From the IMG/VR virus record IMGVR_UViG_3300035010_000003, positions 1-28,791 of that record: a stretch of DNA of 28,791 nt. One strand, 5' to 3'. The stretch is from a virus. Below are positions 1-9,242 of this stretch, piece by piece. The position numbers were made by a program, and so were the translations under genes. Numbering within the stretch: position 1 is the stretch's first letter; every line of letters starts with the position of its first letter. The notes beneath the pieces were generated by a model. It searched no databases and was not told the origin of the DNA. It saw nothing but the letters and a program-made list of their open reading frames with translations.

Positions 1-1530
1 AGCCACCCCTGGCTCTGGCTGCCCGGCCTGCTCGCCGCGGCGCTGGCGCTGCTCGGCCTCTGGGACCTCTCCCAGACCGAGCACGCCATCCGGCGCAACT
101 ATCCGGTGATCGGCCATATCCGCTGGTTCGCCGAGCTGGTTCGCCCCGAATTGCGCCAGTACCTGTTCGAGGCGGATGAGGAGGCGGCACCGTTCTCGCG
201 CTCGCAGCGCTCGCTGGTCTATCGCCGCGCCAAAAACCTCGCCGGCGACCATCCCTTCGGCACGCTGCTCGACGTCTATCGCGACGGCTACGAATTCATC
301 GGCCATTCGACCCGGCCGGCGCCGGTCTCAGACCCCGAGAGCTTCCGCATCACCATCGGCAACGGCCAGTGCCGGCAGCCCTATTCGGCTTCGGTCTTCA
401 ACATCTCGGCGATGAGCTTCGGCTCGCTTTCCGCCAATGCGATCCGGGCGCTCAACACCGGCGCGCGCCTCGGCCGCTTCAGCCATGACACCGGCGAAGG
501 CAGCATCAGCCCCTATCACCGCGAGGGCGGCGGCGACATCGTCTGGGAGGTCGCCAGCGGCTATTTCGGCTGCCGCGACGCGCAAGGCCGCTTCGACCCC
601 GAACGCTTCGCCAGGCAGGCTGCCGATCCCCAGGTTAAGATGATCGAGATCAAGCTGAGCCAGGGCGCCAAGCCCGGCCATGGCGGCATCCTGCCGGCAC
701 CGAAGGTGACGCCCGAGATCGCCGCGACGCGCGGCGTCCCGGTCGGACAGGATTGCATCTCGCCGCCGAGCCACAGCGCCTTCTCGACCCCGCTGGAGAT
801 GATGGCCTTCATCGCGCAATTGCGCGAGCTCTCCGGCGGCAAGCCGGTCGGCTTCAAGCTCTGTCTCGGCCATCCCTGGGAGTTCATGGGCATGGTCAAG
901 GCGATGCTGGAGAGCGGCGTCGTGCCCGATTTCATCGTCGTCGACGGCGCCGAGGGCGGCACCGGCGCCGCCCCGGTCGAATTCAGCGACCATATCGGCT
1001 TGCCGATGCGCGAGGGGCTGCTCTTCGTCCATAATGTGCTGGTCGGCGCCGGGCTGCGCGACAAGGTCAAGGTCGGCGTCGCCGGACGCATCGTCAGCGC
1101 CTTCGATATCGCCAGCGTCCTCGCGATCGGCGCCGACTGGGCCAATGCCGCCCGCGGCTTCATGTTCGCGCTCGGCTGCGTCCAGTCGCTGTCCTGCAAT
1201 ACCAATCGCTGCCCGACCGGCGTTGCGACGCAGGACGCCGTCCGTCAGCGGGCGCTGGTGGTGCCGGACAAGGCGCAGCGCGTCCACCGCTTCCACGCCA
1301 ACACCCTGCACGCGCTGGCCGACATGCTGGCGGCAGCCGGCCTGACCCACCCCGAGGAGCTCGGCCCGCATCATCTCGTGCGCCGCGTCAGCGCCACCGA
1401 GATCCGCCTCTTCTCAGATCTGCACGTATTTCTTCAGCCGGGCGAATTGCTGACCGGCCTCTGCGAGCATGCATTCTATCGGCGCAACTGGGATCTCGCC
1501 CGCGCCGAGAGCTTCGACAGATTGTCGTGA
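1..1530 (+). CDS. FMN-binding glutamate synthase family protein (5' end outside window)
   Basis: The reading frame is open from base 1, so the gene starts upstream; the visible part is 509 residues. A hydrophobic Leu/Ala-rich segment (about residues 4-20) followed by the LWDLSQT..HAIRRNYPVIGHIR stretch is typical of the membrane-anchored N terminus of this family. The barrel domain of glutamate synthase follows: a Gly-rich substrate loop (AKPGHGGILPAPKV), the FMN-site segment DFIVVDGAEGGTGAAP, and SCNTNRCPTGVATQD, which matches the cysteine region of the family. There is no glutaminase domain, so this is not a full GltB. Stand-alone members are annotated as oxidoreductases of unproven substrate; ammonia-dependent glutamate synthesis is only an inference. 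The GTG at 106 could be mistaken for a start, but the upstream coding sequence is clearly part of the family. Confidence 0.9.
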   Translation, partial: SHPWLWLPGLLAAALALLGLWDLSQTEHAIRRNYPVIGHIRWFAELVRPELRQYLFEADEEAAPFSRSQRSLVYRRAKNLAGDHPFGTLLDVYRDGYEFIGHSTRPAPVSDPESFRITIGNGQCRQPYSASVFNISAMSFGSLSANAIRALNTGARLGRFSHDTGEGSISPYHREGGGDIVWEVASGYFGCRDAQGRFDPERFARQAADPQVKMIEIKLSQGAKPGHGGILPAPKVTPEIAATRGVPVGQDCISPPSHSAFSTPLEMMAFIAQLRELSGGKPVGFKLCLGHPWEFMGMVKAMLESGVVPDFIVVDGAEGGTGAAPVEFSDHIGLPMREGLLFVHNVLVGAGLRDKVKVGVAGRIVSAFDIASVLAIGADWANAARGFMFALGCVQSLSCNTNRCPTGVATQDAVRQRALVVPDKAQRVHRFHANTLHALADMLAAAGLTHPEELGPHHLVRRVSATEIRLFSDLHVFLQPGELLTGLCEHAFYRRNWDLARAESFDRLS

Positions 1531-1641
1531 GCGCATTCCTGCAGCGACGAAGATGGATGATCACGGAACATCGCAAGCCCGTAACAAGACCGTAGCGCTC
1601 CTGACAGAAAACGCACAGTATCGACTCGGGATAGGATTGCT

Positions 1642-1671
1642 CGCTCCCTGCCAGCCGATCAGGCAGGAGCG
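1642..1671. promoter_or_regulatory. Inverted repeat upstream of the efflux operon
   Basis: The arms CGCTCCCTGCC (1642-1652) and GGCAGGAGCG (1662-1671) are complementary except for one bulged base. The repeat lies about 20 bases upstream of the adaptor start and just upstream of its ribosome site. It could be an operator for an efflux regulator or a leader hairpin. No regulator gene is adjacent in the window, so the role is inferred from position only. Confidence 0.35.
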
Positions 1672-1692
1672 AACCGGCTAAAGGAGTATCGA

Positions 1693-2853
1693 ATGTCTGA
1701 GCGTTCTCGGATGGCGCAGGTGAAACGAACCCCGGCAGCCTCGTGCCTTTCTTCTGCGACGCTCATCGCCTGCTTCGCGTTCGCTCTTGGAACAAGCGCC
1801 CTTGCCCAGCAGCCGGCGCCCACCGCCGTCCCGGTCGGCACTGTGATCGCCGAGAAGCGCGCCATCACCCAGACGGCCGACTTCGTCGGGCGCATCGAGG
1901 CGGTCAACCGCGTCGATGTCCGTGCCCGCGTCACCGGCTATCTCGAGGAGGTTCTGTTCAAGGACGGTTCGACCGTCGCCGAGGGCGCCCCGCTCTTCCG
2001 GATCGAGCGCGCTCCGTTCGAAGCCGCGGTCGAGCAGGCGCAAGGCGCGCTGGAGCGCGCCCAAGGCACCTTGCAGAACGCCACCGTGCAGCGCCAGCGC
2101 GCCGAGGAGCTGCTGAAAACCAGTGCCGGCTCGGTCGCCATCCGCGACCAGCGCGTCGCCGAGGAGAAGGGCGCGCAGGGCGACCAGACCACGGCCGAGG
2201 CCAATCTGAAAACGGCGCAGATCAATCTCGGCTACACCGAGATCAAGGCGCCGATCGCCGGCCGGATCGGCCGCACCAAGCTGACCAAGGGCAATGTCGT
2301 CGGGCCCGACACCGGTGTGCTCGTGCAGATCGTCAGCGACGATCCGATGTATGTCACCTTCCCGGTCAGCCAGCGCGAATTCCTGGCGCTGAAGACGAAC
2401 CGTTTGCCGGCAGATGGCTCCGCCCCGCTCGTCAGCCTGAGATTCTCGGATGGCTCGACCTATGAGCAGAAGGGCCGCGTCGACTTCATCGACGTCTCGG
2501 TCGAGCGCGCCACCGACACCGTGCTCGTGCGGGCGACACTGCCCAACCCGGCGGGCAAACTCATCGACGGCACGCTCGTCCGCGTCGCCGTCCAGGCCGA
2601 CAAGAGCGAGGAAAAGGTGCTGGTGCCGCAATCGGCGCTGATCGCCGACCAGCAAGGCGCCTATGTCTTCGCCGTCGAGGACGGCAAGGCGGTGGTGAAG
2701 CGCGTCAAGGTCGGGGCCGAGACCGGCTCCTATATCGTGATCGAGCAGGGGCTCGTCGGCAACGAGCAGATCGTCATCCAGGGCTTGCAGAACCTCCGGC
2801 CGGGCGTGCCCGTGCTCGCCTCGCCCGTGACCCTGACGACCGGCCGGAGCTGA
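1693..2853 (+). CDS. RND efflux periplasmic adaptor subunit (AcrA/MexA family)
   Basis: This 386-residue membrane-fusion protein would link the inner-membrane pump encoded next to it with an outer-membrane channel. The start is fixed by a strong ribosome site (AAAGGAG, about 1680-1686). A basic N terminus, a hydrophobic stretch and ALA before QQP indicate a signal peptide; an LIAC motif could alternatively be read as a lipobox but lies inside the hydrophobic core. The family order is visible: a beta-barrel/lipoyl start ([17 protein letters not shown]), an Ala/Glu/Gln-rich coiled-coil hairpin (about residues 110-180), the second lipoyl half ([17 protein letters not shown]), then the barrel and membrane-proximal domains. 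It is translated four bases ahead of the pump gene, so the two form an operon. No outer-membrane factor gene follows, so a TolC-like partner must be encoded elsewhere. The substrate cannot be told from sequence. Confidence 0.95.
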   Translation: MSERSRMAQVKRTPAASCLSSATLIACFAFALGTSALAQQPAPTAVPVGTVIAEKRAITQTADFVGRIEAVNRVDVRARVTGYLEEVLFKDGSTVAEGAPLFRIERAPFEAAVEQAQGALERAQGTLQNATVQRQRAEELLKTSAGSVAIRDQRVAEEKGAQGDQTTAEANLKTAQINLGYTEIKAPIAGRIGRTKLTKGNVVGPDTGVLVQIVSDDPMYVTFPVSQREFLALKTNRLPADGSAPLVSLRFSDGSTYEQKGRVDFIDVSVERATDTVLVRATLPNPAGKLIDGTLVRVAVQADKSEEKVLVPQSALIADQQGAYVFAVEDGKAVVKRVKVGAETGSYIVIEQGLVGNEQIVIQGLQNLRPGVPVLASPVTLTTGRS

Positions 2854-2857
2854 CCTC

Positions 2858-5800
2858 ATGCTGAGCTCCGTCTTCGTCGACCGGCCCCGGCTGGCGATCG
2901 TCATCGCGCTCGTCACCACGATCGCCGGCCTGCTCTCGCTGTTCGCGATTCCCGTCGCGCAATATCCCGACATCGTGCCGCCGCAGATTTCGGTGCGCGC
3001 CTCCTATCCTGGCGCTTCGGCGGCGGTGGTCGAGCAGACCGTGGCCCAGCCGATCGAGGCCCAGATCGTCGGCACCGACAAGATGCTCTACATGAAGAGC
3101 GTCAGCGGCAATGACGGCAGCTATTCGCTGCAGGTCTCCTTCGAGCTCGGCACCGACCCCGACATCAACAACGTCAACGTCAACAACCGTGTCCAGCTCG
3201 CTTTGTCGAAGCTGCCACAGGAGGTCCAACGCAGCGGCGTGACGGTGAAGAAGCAGTCCTCGGCGCTGCTCGGCGTCATCGCTGTCTATGCACCGAAGGG
3301 CAATTACGACACGCTGTTCGTCTCGAACTACGTCACCATCAATCTGCTCGACCCGATCAAGTCCACGGCCGGCGTCGGCGACGCCGCGCTGTTCGGCGCG
3401 CAGGACTACGCCATCCGCGCCTGGGTCCGCACCGACGCCCTGACCGGCCTCAATCTCACTACCGGCGACATCATCGCCGCGATCCAGAGCCAGAACGCGC
3501 AGGCCGCGGTCGGCCGCATCGGCGCCCGCCCGATCTCCGACGACCAGCAATTGCAGCTCAACATCCAGACCAAGGGCCGACTGACTTCGCCGGAGGAGTT
3601 CGGCAAGATCGTGCTGCGCACCAATCCCGACGGCTCGATCCTGCGGCTCTCGGATGTGGCGCGCCTCGAGCTCGGCGCCGCCAATCTCGACCGCGACACC
3701 CGTCTGAACGGCGGCCCTGCCGTGCTGATCGGCGTCTACCAGGCGCCCGGCGCCAACGCCCTCACCGCGCTCGAAGCAGTCAAGAAGACGATCTCCGACC
3801 TCGATAAGTCCTTCCCCGACGGCCTCGCCTGGAAGGTCACCTACGACCCGACGGCCTTCGTCACCGCCACGATCCACGAGGTGCAGAAGACGCTGATCGA
3901 GGCCTTCGTCCTCGTCGTCCTCGTCGTCTACCTGTTCCTCGGCAATCTCAGGGCGACGCTGATCCCGACGGTCGCCGTGCCGGTGAGCCTGGTCGGCGCC
4001 TTCATCGTGCTCAACGCCATCGGCTACTCCGCCAACACCGTCTCGCTGCTCGCCGTGGTCCTCGCCATCGGCATCGTCGTCGACGACGCGATCGTCGTCA
4101 TCGAGAATGTCGAGCGCGTGATGGAGGAGCATCCCGAGCTGACGCCGGCCGAGGCGACCAAGCGCGCCATGGGCGAGATCGTCGCCCCGATCATCGCGAT
4201 CACGCTGGTGCTGCTCTCGGTCTTTGTGCCGGTCGCCTTCATTCCCGGTATCTCCGGCGAGCTCTTCCGCCAGTTCGCCGTCACCGTCGCGGTCGCGATG
4301 GTGCTCTCGGCGATCAACGCGCTGACGCTTTCGCCGGCGCTCTGCGCCATCCTGCTCAAGCCGCATCACGGTCCGCGGCGCGGGCCGATCGGCTATGTCA
4401 TGCGCGGCATCGACTGGACGCGCGACCGCTACGGCAACGGCGTGGCGCGTCTCGTGCGCATCTCGCTCGTCAGCCTTGCCCTGACCGCGGCCTTCGGCGC
4501 CGGCATCTATGCGATGGGCCGGATCACGCCGACCGGCTTCCTGCCGGAAGACGACCAGGGCGCCTTCTTCGTCGTCGCGCAATTGCCCGACGGTGCCTCG
4601 GTCGCCCGGACATCGGCGCTCGCCGCCGAGGTCGAGGGCATACTGAAGACGGAGAAGGCGATCGCGGACTATTCCACGGTCATCGGCCTCAACTTCATCG
4701 ACAATTATTCGCAGCCCAATGCCGGCTTCTTCGTGGTGACCCTGAAGCCCTTCTCCGAACGCACCAGCCGGGAGGATTCGGCTTCGGCGGTCATTGCCCG
4801 CCTCGCCCAGAAATTCCGCGCGGTGCGCGCCGGCAACGTCGTCCCGATCGCGCCTCCGCCGATCATCGGCCTCGGCACCGGCGGCGGCTTCAGCTATGTG
4901 CTGATGGACATGGGTTCCGCCGATCCCAAGGCGCTCGGCCAGGCGCTGCGCGGCCTGACGGTCGCCGCCAATCAGGAGCCGCAATTGCGGCGGGTGTTCT
5001 CGACCTTCTCGGATTCGGCGCCGTCGATCTATCTCGATATCGACCGCGACAAGGTCCAGATCCTCGGCGTCGCCCTGAACGACGTCTTCCAGGCGCTGCA
5101 GGCTTCGCTCGGCGGCTACTATGTCAACGACATGAACCTGTTCGGCCGCACCTGGCAGGTCCAGGTCCAGGCCGATGGCGCCGACCGCGCCTCGGTCGAC
5201 GACATCTACCGCATCAATGTCCGCAGTCGCGCCGGCGACATGATCCCGCTGCGCTCCTTCGTCGAGGCGAAGGTGGTGGTCGGCCCGCAGGCGCTGATCC
5301 GCTACAACAACCGCCTGGCGGTGACGCTGCAGGGCTCGCCCGCCCCCGGCGTCTCCTCCGGCCAGGCTCTGAAGGCAATGGAGGACGTTGCCGGGAGGAC
5401 CCTGTCGTCGGGCTATCGCGGCGCCTGGACCGACGTCTCCTTCCAGGAGAAGCGGGCCGAGGGGCAGACGGGGATCATCCTCGCCTTCGCGCTGCTCTTC
5501 GCCTACCTCTTCCTGGTCGCGCTCTACGAGAGCTGGACCATTCCGGTGCCGGTGCTGCTCTCCGTCGCGGTCGGTATCCTCGGTGCCTTCCTTGCGATCG
5601 TCGTGGCCGGGCTGACGCTCGACCTCTATGGCCAGATCGGCATCGTCGTGCTGATCGGCCTCGCCGCCAAGAACGGCATCCTGATCGTCGAATTCGCCAA
5701 GGAGCTGCGCGAGAAGGGCCACCCGTTGCTGCACGCAGCGACCGAAGGCGCGCGGCTGCGCTTCCGCCCGGTGATGATGACCTCCTTCGCCTTCATCCTC

Positions 5801-5992
5801 GGCCTCTTGCCGCTGGTGATCGCGGAGGGTCCCTCGATGCTCGCGCGGCGCCATGTCGGCACGCCGGTCTTCGGCGGCATGCTGGCGGCGTCCATCCTCG
5901 GCATCTTCGTGATCCCGGCGCTCTATGTCGTCTTCCAGTCCTTGCGCGAGCGCCTGCGGCCGTCGACGCGGCCGAAGGAGGAGCAGGCCTGA
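2858..5992 (+). CDS. RND multidrug efflux permease (AcrB/MexB family, HAE1)
   Basis: At 1044 residues this is full length for a hydrophobe/amphiphile RND pump, a proton-driven inner-membrane transporter exporting drugs or other amphiphiles. The N terminus ([19 protein letters not shown]) is the first membrane helix. Two large periplasmic loops separate the membrane helices into two pseudo-repeats. The proton-relay aspartates are in [17 protein letters not shown] (TM4), and the conserved lysine of TM10 is in [16 protein letters not shown]. The gene begins four bases after the adaptor stop, implying coupled translation. A strong hairpin follows the stop codon. Nothing in the sequence looks broken. 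Confidence 0.96.
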   Translation: MLSSVFVDRPRLAIVIALVTTIAGLLSLFAIPVAQYPDIVPPQISVRASYPGASAAVVEQTVAQPIEAQIVGTDKMLYMKSVSGNDGSYSLQVSFELGTDPDINNVNVNNRVQLALSKLPQEVQRSGVTVKKQSSALLGVIAVYAPKGNYDTLFVSNYVTINLLDPIKSTAGVGDAALFGAQDYAIRAWVRTDALTGLNLTTGDIIAAIQSQNAQAAVGRIGARPISDDQQLQLNIQTKGRLTSPEEFGKIVLRTNPDGSILRLSDVARLELGAANLDRDTRLNGGPAVLIGVYQAPGANALTALEAVKKTISDLDKSFPDGLAWKVTYDPTAFVTATIHEVQKTLIEAFVLVVLVVYLFLGNLRATLIPTVAVPVSLVGAFIVLNAIGYSANTVSLLAVVLAIGIVVDDAIVVIENVERVMEEHPELTPAEATKRAMGEIVAPIIAITLVLLSVFVPVAFIPGISGELFRQFAVTVAVAMVLSAINALTLSPALCAILLKPHHGPRRGPIGYVMRGIDWTRDRYGNGVARLVRISLVSLALTAAFGAGIYAMGRITPTGFLPEDDQGAFFVVAQLPDGASVARTSALAAEVEGILKTEKAIADYSTVIGLNFIDNYSQPNAGFFVVTLKPFSERTSREDSASAVIARLAQKFRAVRAGNVVPIAPPPIIGLGTGGGFSYVLMDMGSADPKALGQALRGLTVAANQEPQLRRVFSTFSDSAPSIYLDIDRDKVQILGVALNDVFQALQASLGGYYVNDMNLFGRTWQVQVQADGADRASVDDIYRINVRSRAGDMIPLRSFVEAKVVVGPQALIRYNNRLAVTLQGSPAPGVSSGQALKAMEDVAGRTLSSGYRGAWTDVSFQEKRAEGQTGIILAFALLFAYLFLVALYESWTIPVPVLLSVAVGILGAFLAIVVAGLTLDLYGQIGIVVLIGLAAKNGILIVEFAKELREKGHPLLHAATEGARLRFRPVMMTSFAFILGLLPLVIAEGPSMLARRHVGTPVFGGMLAASILGIFVIPALYVVFQSLRERLRPSTRPKEEQA

Positions 5993-6012
5993 GCTTGGCT
6001 TACGAATGACAA

Positions 6013-6050
6013 GCGCCGCTTCGACAATTCACGCATTGCCGAAGCGGCGC
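6013..6050 (+). terminator. Hairpin after the efflux operon, probable terminator
   Basis: The arms GCGCCGCTTCG (6013-6023) and CGAAGCGGCGC (6040-6050) are perfectly complementary over 11 bp, with a 16-nt loop. The hairpin lies 20 bases past the pump stop codon and before tRNA-Arg. No T-run follows, so it may act with Rho or as a 3'-end stabiliser rather than as a classical intrinsic terminator. Confidence 0.55.
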
Positions 6051-6077
6051 CAATCAGCTATCCACCCTTCACGGTTA

Positions 6078-6154
6078 GCGCCCGTAGCTCAGCTGGATAG
6101 AGCGTTGCCCTCCGAAGGCAGAGGTCACAGGTTCGAATCCTGTCGGGTGCGCCA
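6078..6154 (+). tRNA. tRNA-Arg (anticodon CCG), with CCA encoded
   Basis: A 77-nt cloverleaf can be drawn by eye: acceptor GCGCCCG/CGGGTGC, D arm GCTC...GAGC, anticodon stem TTGCC/GGCAG, loop CTCCGAA with anticodon CCG (reads CGG), T arm ACAGG/CCTGT with TTCGAAT loop, discriminator G and CCA. Two stem pairs are wobbles: G3-U70 in the acceptor and T-G at the end of the anticodon stem. The gene is the integration target of the element to its right. The half from about 6110 onward was probably supplied by the element, and the ancestral 3' half is stranded at 23282-23326. Confidence 0.97.
6110..6154 (+). repeat. attL: integration site inside tRNA-Arg
   Basis: These 45 bases of the tRNA 3' half match 23282-23326 at 41 positions. 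The first 11 bases (CTCCGAAGGCA, anticodon loop and 3' stem) are identical and are the likeliest crossover region. The four differences lie downstream of this core (6121, 6131, 6140, 6148). Confidence 0.85.
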
Positions 6155-6201
6155 ACAAAACCAAGGGTTTGCCGAAGTCCCTGAAAAATCGGCGATTCAC
6201 C

Positions 6202-6220
6202 ACTCACCAAATACTCACCA
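6202..6220 (+). repeat. Left-end copy of a 19-bp block, candidate integrase arm sites
   Basis: The block consists of two direct copies of ACTCACCA separated by AAT. An identical 19-bp block lies at 23133-23151 near the right end in the same orientation. A weaker unit (ATTCACC) lies just to the left at 6195-6201. Arm-type binding sites of tyrosine integrases typically appear as such short direct repeats flanking the core. Confidence 0.65.
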
Positions 6221-6230
6221 GCAGCGCCGA

Positions 6231-7925
6231 TCAGACGAACAGGAAGCCATTCGGGCGAAGCCGCTCGTATGGTGACGGCGCATTGTCCTTCGTCAGCATC
6301 CGGCCCATCGCCATGATCAGCGCCACCGGGCCGTCGATCTTGTTTTCCGGGCGCTCTTTCCGGGGATAGACGTTATCCTTCGCGTCGGGCTTGGCGACGA
6401 CATTCGACAGCATCCACGTCATCGCCGGATCGCCATCGTGAGCGATCTTGCGCGAGCGGATCAGCCCTTCGACTTCCTTCAGCGGCTCCGACATGGTGTT
6501 GACGATTTGCCGGTACTCGACGCAAGGCACGCCATGCCCGGATAGTTCGGTCATGAGCATGGTGGCCTGCCACGGATCGAAGGCCACTTCCTCAATCTGG
6601 AACTTGCTGGACAGGTCGAGGATGTCATCGCGGATGCGGCCGAAATCGATCATGTCGCCATCGGTGACGATCAGCCGGCCTTCGGTTGCCCAGGTCTGAT
6701 AGTGCTGGTTTTCGCCCAACTCGACGGTCTTCTCCGGCAGATACCAACGGCCAAATGAGACGAAGCCGCCGCCCTCGCGCCGGAACAGGATCACCATTGC
6801 GGCGATGTCCACCTTCGACGCCAGGTCGAGGGCGATGATGCATCGCTGCCCGGCAAAGTCATCGATCTTCATTTCCGGCACGGCGGATTCGTGCCAGCGC
6901 TGGATATTGAAATAGGCTTCGCGGGCCTGCACCCACTCGTTGAGGTGCTTTGTCTTGAACGCCGACACCTTGCGGGCGTTGTTCACCGCGTCCCGCTGCG
7001 CTCGCAACAGGAAGTCGGCCTTCACCGAAACCTCATAGTTCGGATTGGCCTTGATCAGCGCGGCTTCGGTCGTCCAGTCGTCGCCGGGATCGATGCCGTA
7101 CATGAGGGCGAACAACTCGTCTTCCTCGACCACGCCTTCAAGCACCCGGCGAGCCTCGACTACCGCCGCGTAGCAAGGGCCGGAGACGTTCGCGCCGGCC
7201 GTCGTGATAATGAGCTGCAACGGCTGTTCCCGCGCACCCATGCCGGTTTCCATGCTCGACACCTGATCGTCGGTGTCGTGCTCGTGATACTCGTCGTGGA
7301 TCGCGCAATGCGGCGAGCTGCCATCGCCGGGACGGCCGACGATCGGTTCGAAGCGACTTTCGTTGCCGAGCACATGCAGGTTCGAAGCGTTCACTGTCAG
7401 GCCGACAGCCGAGCACAGTTGCGGCGAGCGCAGCGCCATGATGCGCGCCGGCCGGAAGACTTCCCATGCCTGCCGCTCATTGGTCGCGCCGGAATAGACT
7501 TCCGCACCATGCTCGCCGTCGAAGGTGAGCATGTAGAGACCGATCGCCGCCGCCCAGGCCGACTTGCCGTTCTTTCTCGGCTCCAGGATCAGAGCCTTGC
7601 GGAAGCGACGATAGCCGTCCGATTTCCGCAGCCATCCGAACAGGCACACCGTCTTGAAGCACTGCCAAGGTTCAAGCTTCAGCTTCTCGCCGGCCGATGC
7701 CCATTTGCCCTTGGTGTGCGGCAACAGCTCGATGAACCGGCATACCCGTTCGGCCTTCTCGGTATCGAACCGGAAGGGATATGCTCGCGCCTTCGACTTC
7801 TTCAGGTCATCAAGGTGCCGCTGGCACGCCAGGCGCACCCACTTGTTCGCCGGTTTGGTGCCGGCGACGACAGCGCGCGCGTAGCGGTTCGCCGCGTCAA
7901 CATGCGGGTGTTTGTCGGCTGCCAT
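6231..7925 (-). CDS. Phage terminase large subunit (Terminase_1 family)
   Basis: This 564-residue protein would be the packaging motor that pumps DNA through the portal and cuts it. The ATPase domain carries a Walker-A-like loop in LEPRKNGKSAWAAA (about residues 113-126), a Walker B acidic pair in CAIHDEYHE, and a coupling motif LIITTAGAN. The nuclease domain shows its metal-binding aspartates in IIALDLASKVD and EVAFDPWQA. Length and motif order match the HK97-type family. The gene lies four bases after the small terminase gene and is the last gene of the head operon, next to the left end of the element. It appears intact, so the element could package DNA without a helper terminase. Confidence 0.93.
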   Translation of the reverse strand: MAADKHPHVDAANRYARAVVAGTKPANKWVRLACQRHLDDLKKSKARAYPFRFDTEKAERVCRFIELLPHTKGKWASAGEKLKLEPWQCFKTVCLFGWLRKSDGYRRFRKALILEPRKNGKSAWAAAIGLYMLTFDGEHGAEVYSGATNERQAWEVFRPARIMALRSPQLCSAVGLTVNASNLHVLGNESRFEPIVGRPGDGSSPHCAIHDEYHEHDTDDQVSSMETGMGAREQPLQLIITTAGANVSGPCYAAVVEARRVLEGVVEEDELFALMYGIDPGDDWTTEAALIKANPNYEVSVKADFLLRAQRDAVNNARKVSAFKTKHLNEWVQAREAYFNIQRWHESAVPEMKIDDFAGQRCIIALDLASKVDIAAMVILFRREGGGFVSFGRWYLPEKTVELGENQHYQTWATEGRLIVTDGDMIDFGRIRDDILDLSSKFQIEEVAFDPWQATMLMTELSGHGVPCVEYRQIVNTMSEPLKEVEGLIRSRKIAHDGDPAMTWMLSNVVAKPDAKDNVYPRKERPENKIDGPVALIMAMGRMLTKDNAPSPYERLRPNGFLFV

Positions 7926-7928
7926 CGA

Positions 7929-8411
7929 TCATCCCAGCAGCGCCTTGAAGGGGTTAGCCTCGGGTTTCTTGTTCGCCGACACCTTGGATCGCGCGGCCGG
8001 CGTCAATCCGAACTCGCCGAGCAGGGATTGCGCGTGCCGCATCGCCTCGCTGCGCTGGGCAACGGCCGGGTGTCCTTTGATTTGCTGACTCGTGACGCGC
8101 CCTTCGCCGTCATACTCGGCAGAGCTGACGAAGGTCCGGCCGCCATCTTCGATCACAGCGGTGCAGATTTCCACCTCCTCGAGGCGGGATGCCGCAAGCG
8201 CCAGCGCCGCCGTGTCGCTCGCCGACGCGATGCCCATTTCCTCGATGACGCTCACCAGGCCGGCGAAGATTTCCGCCGCGCGTGCCGAAAGCCAATCCGG
8301 CGGCACGGGAAGATCCGATGCAGCGACCGGCGCGTCGGCGTTCATCCGGCATGGCTGGGCCGTCCCGGCGACGATCTTCAGGTGATCGGGAATGCGTTTT
8401 CTACCGGCCAT
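7929..8411 (-). CDS. Phage terminase small subunit (P27 family)
   Basis: This 160-residue protein would recognise the element's packaging site and recruit the large terminase. The N terminus (MAGRKRIPDHLKIVAGTAQP) is a hallmark of the P27 family, as is the middle helical part with SDTAALALAASRLEEVE. I chose the ATG at 8411 because AGGTGA lies six to seven bases upstream; a TTG one codon earlier is less likely. An element-specific small terminase is what would let a satellite package its own genome selectively. Confidence 0.9.
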   Translation of the reverse strand: MAGRKRIPDHLKIVAGTAQPCRMNADAPVAASDLPVPPDWLSARAAEIFAGLVSVIEEMGIASASDTAALALAASRLEEVEICTAVIEDGGRTFVSSAEYDGEGRVTSQQIKGHPAVAQRSEAMRHAQSLLGEFGLTPAARSKVSANKKPEANPFKALLG

Positions 8412-8501
8412 CAAAATTCACCTTCATTTTGCACGCGCACGAAGTTGACCCCCCAGCGGTCCCGACCCCCAGCATAGGCAAGCTCGAATGGCCCCCTGCC
8501 G
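8412..8501 (-). other. Intergenic segment between HNH and terS; candidate packaging (cos) region
   Basis: Read on the minus strand, this 90-bp gap in an otherwise overlapping array holds two direct copies of a G-run motif: GCTGGGGGTC (8464-8473) and GCTGGGGGGTC (8447-8457). A GC-rich stretch with GTGCGCGTGC follows just before the terS ribosome site. In HK97-like phages the cohesive-end site lies near the HNH and small-terminase genes. The assignment is by position and composition only. Confidence 0.35.
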
Positions 8502-8846
8502 TCATGGCCTTGCCTCACGGTCTCTGCCGAAGCCGCCTTCGGTCGCCACGGCCTTGCGGCTGTTGCAGGGCAGGCAGAGCGGTTGCCAGTTCGATCGATC
8601 CCAGAACAGGCGCATGTCGCCCTTGTGAGCGATGATGTGATCCACGACAGCGGAGGGATCACCACACCGACGACAGGTCCGGTTCATGGCGAGGAACGCC
8701 TTTGCCTCGACATCCCATTCGCGGGTGTAGCCGCGCTGCCTTGCGTTCGGTCGCCGGGCTTCACTGGCGAGGGCGCACAACGGGCATCGGCTGCCTCGAT
8801 AGGGCGGGTGGCCGGCCGGGCAATGACGTGGTGCTGACCAGGGCAT
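8502..8846 (-). CDS. HNH endonuclease of the packaging module
   Basis: This 114-residue protein contains the HNH core with two zinc-binding CxxC pairs: CRRCGDPSAVVDHIIAHKG, then NWQPLCLPCNSRKA. A first Cys/His-rich part (HCPAGHPPYRGSRCPLC) precedes it. In HK97-like phages and in cf-PICIs, an HNH protein encoded next to the terminase genes is needed for cutting at the cos site together with the large terminase. Its place directly before the small and large terminase genes supports that role. The ATG at 8846 lies three bases after the stop of the upstream gene, implying translational coupling. Confidence 0.9.
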   Translation of the reverse strand: MPWSAPRHCPAGHPPYRGSRCPLCALASEARRPNARQRGYTREWDVEAKAFLAMNRTCRRCGDPSAVVDHIIAHKGDMRLFWDRSNWQPLCLPCNSRKAVATEGGFGRDREARP

Positions 8847-8849
8847 CGC

Positions 8850-9242
8850 CTATCCGATCACGCTTAGTTCGATGCGAATGCACCCACCGGCGTCGAAGAC
8901 AGGTGCGACACGCTGCACCGCCTTCGTCGCACCGCGAAGGATGACGCTATCGCTGGTCGTCGGGATGCGCGGATCGCTGGGAATGATCAGGCCGCCTGTC
9001 GCGGCTGGGGTGCGACCACCAGGCCACTGCGCACGGATGATGTGCGTCGGGCTGATGATGATGAAGAAGTTCTGTTGCGTGATCGAACCGATGAGCTGCT
9101 CGACGGTGAGCGCGCGCACGATCGCGGGGATGACGCAATCGACGTTCGATCCCGTGCTTCCGGCATTGGTGCGCTTGCGAAGGATGATGTCCTCGCCACG
9201 CTGTTCTAGTCGCCGGTCGAGCTGCGCAAGAAGCTGGTTCAC
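8850..9242 (-). CDS. Hypothetical head module protein, possible head-tail joining factor
   Basis: This 130-residue protein starts with GTG in a four-base GTGA overlap with the upstream gene. The N terminus (MNQLLAQLDRRLEQRGEDIILRKR) is helical and basic, and the rest is predicted mainly beta (for example SITQQNFFIIISPTHI and DSVILRGATKAVQRVAPVF). I do not recognise the family with certainty. Size, beta-rich body and position between the gp6-like connector and the HNH gene fit head-completion or stopper proteins of HK97-like phages. If the element uses helper tails, this is one of the two best candidates for the adaptor that contacts the foreign tail. Confidence 0.7.
   Translation of the reverse strand: MNQLLAQLDRRLEQRGEDIILRKRTNAGSTGSNVDCVIPAIVRALTVEQLIGSITQQNFFIIISPTHIIRAQWPGGRTPAATGGLIIPSDPRIPTTSDSVILRGATKAVQRVAPVFDAGGCIRIELSVIG

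Noticed and set aside
328-1374. A 348-codon minus-strand frame opposite the glutamate-synthase-like gene
   Set aside because: It is a shadow frame with biased Ala/Arg/Asp composition; the plus-strand family match is clear.
2774-5854. A 1026-codon open frame on the minus strand opposite the efflux pump
   Set aside because: Its product is an Asp/Arg/His-rich, low-complexity chain, the typical antisense shadow of a GC-rich gene, while the plus-strand frame is a textbook RND pump.
6891-8477. A 528-codon plus-strand frame opposite the terminase genes
   Set aside because: It crosses the boundary of two real genes and an intergenic gap and shows no family motif.
8411-8665. An 84-codon minus-strand frame ending ...RWGVNFVRVQNEGEF
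   Set aside because: It overlaps the HNH core in another frame and has no ribosome site. The ending looks protein-like, but it covers the candidate packaging region and is more likely conserved DNA.
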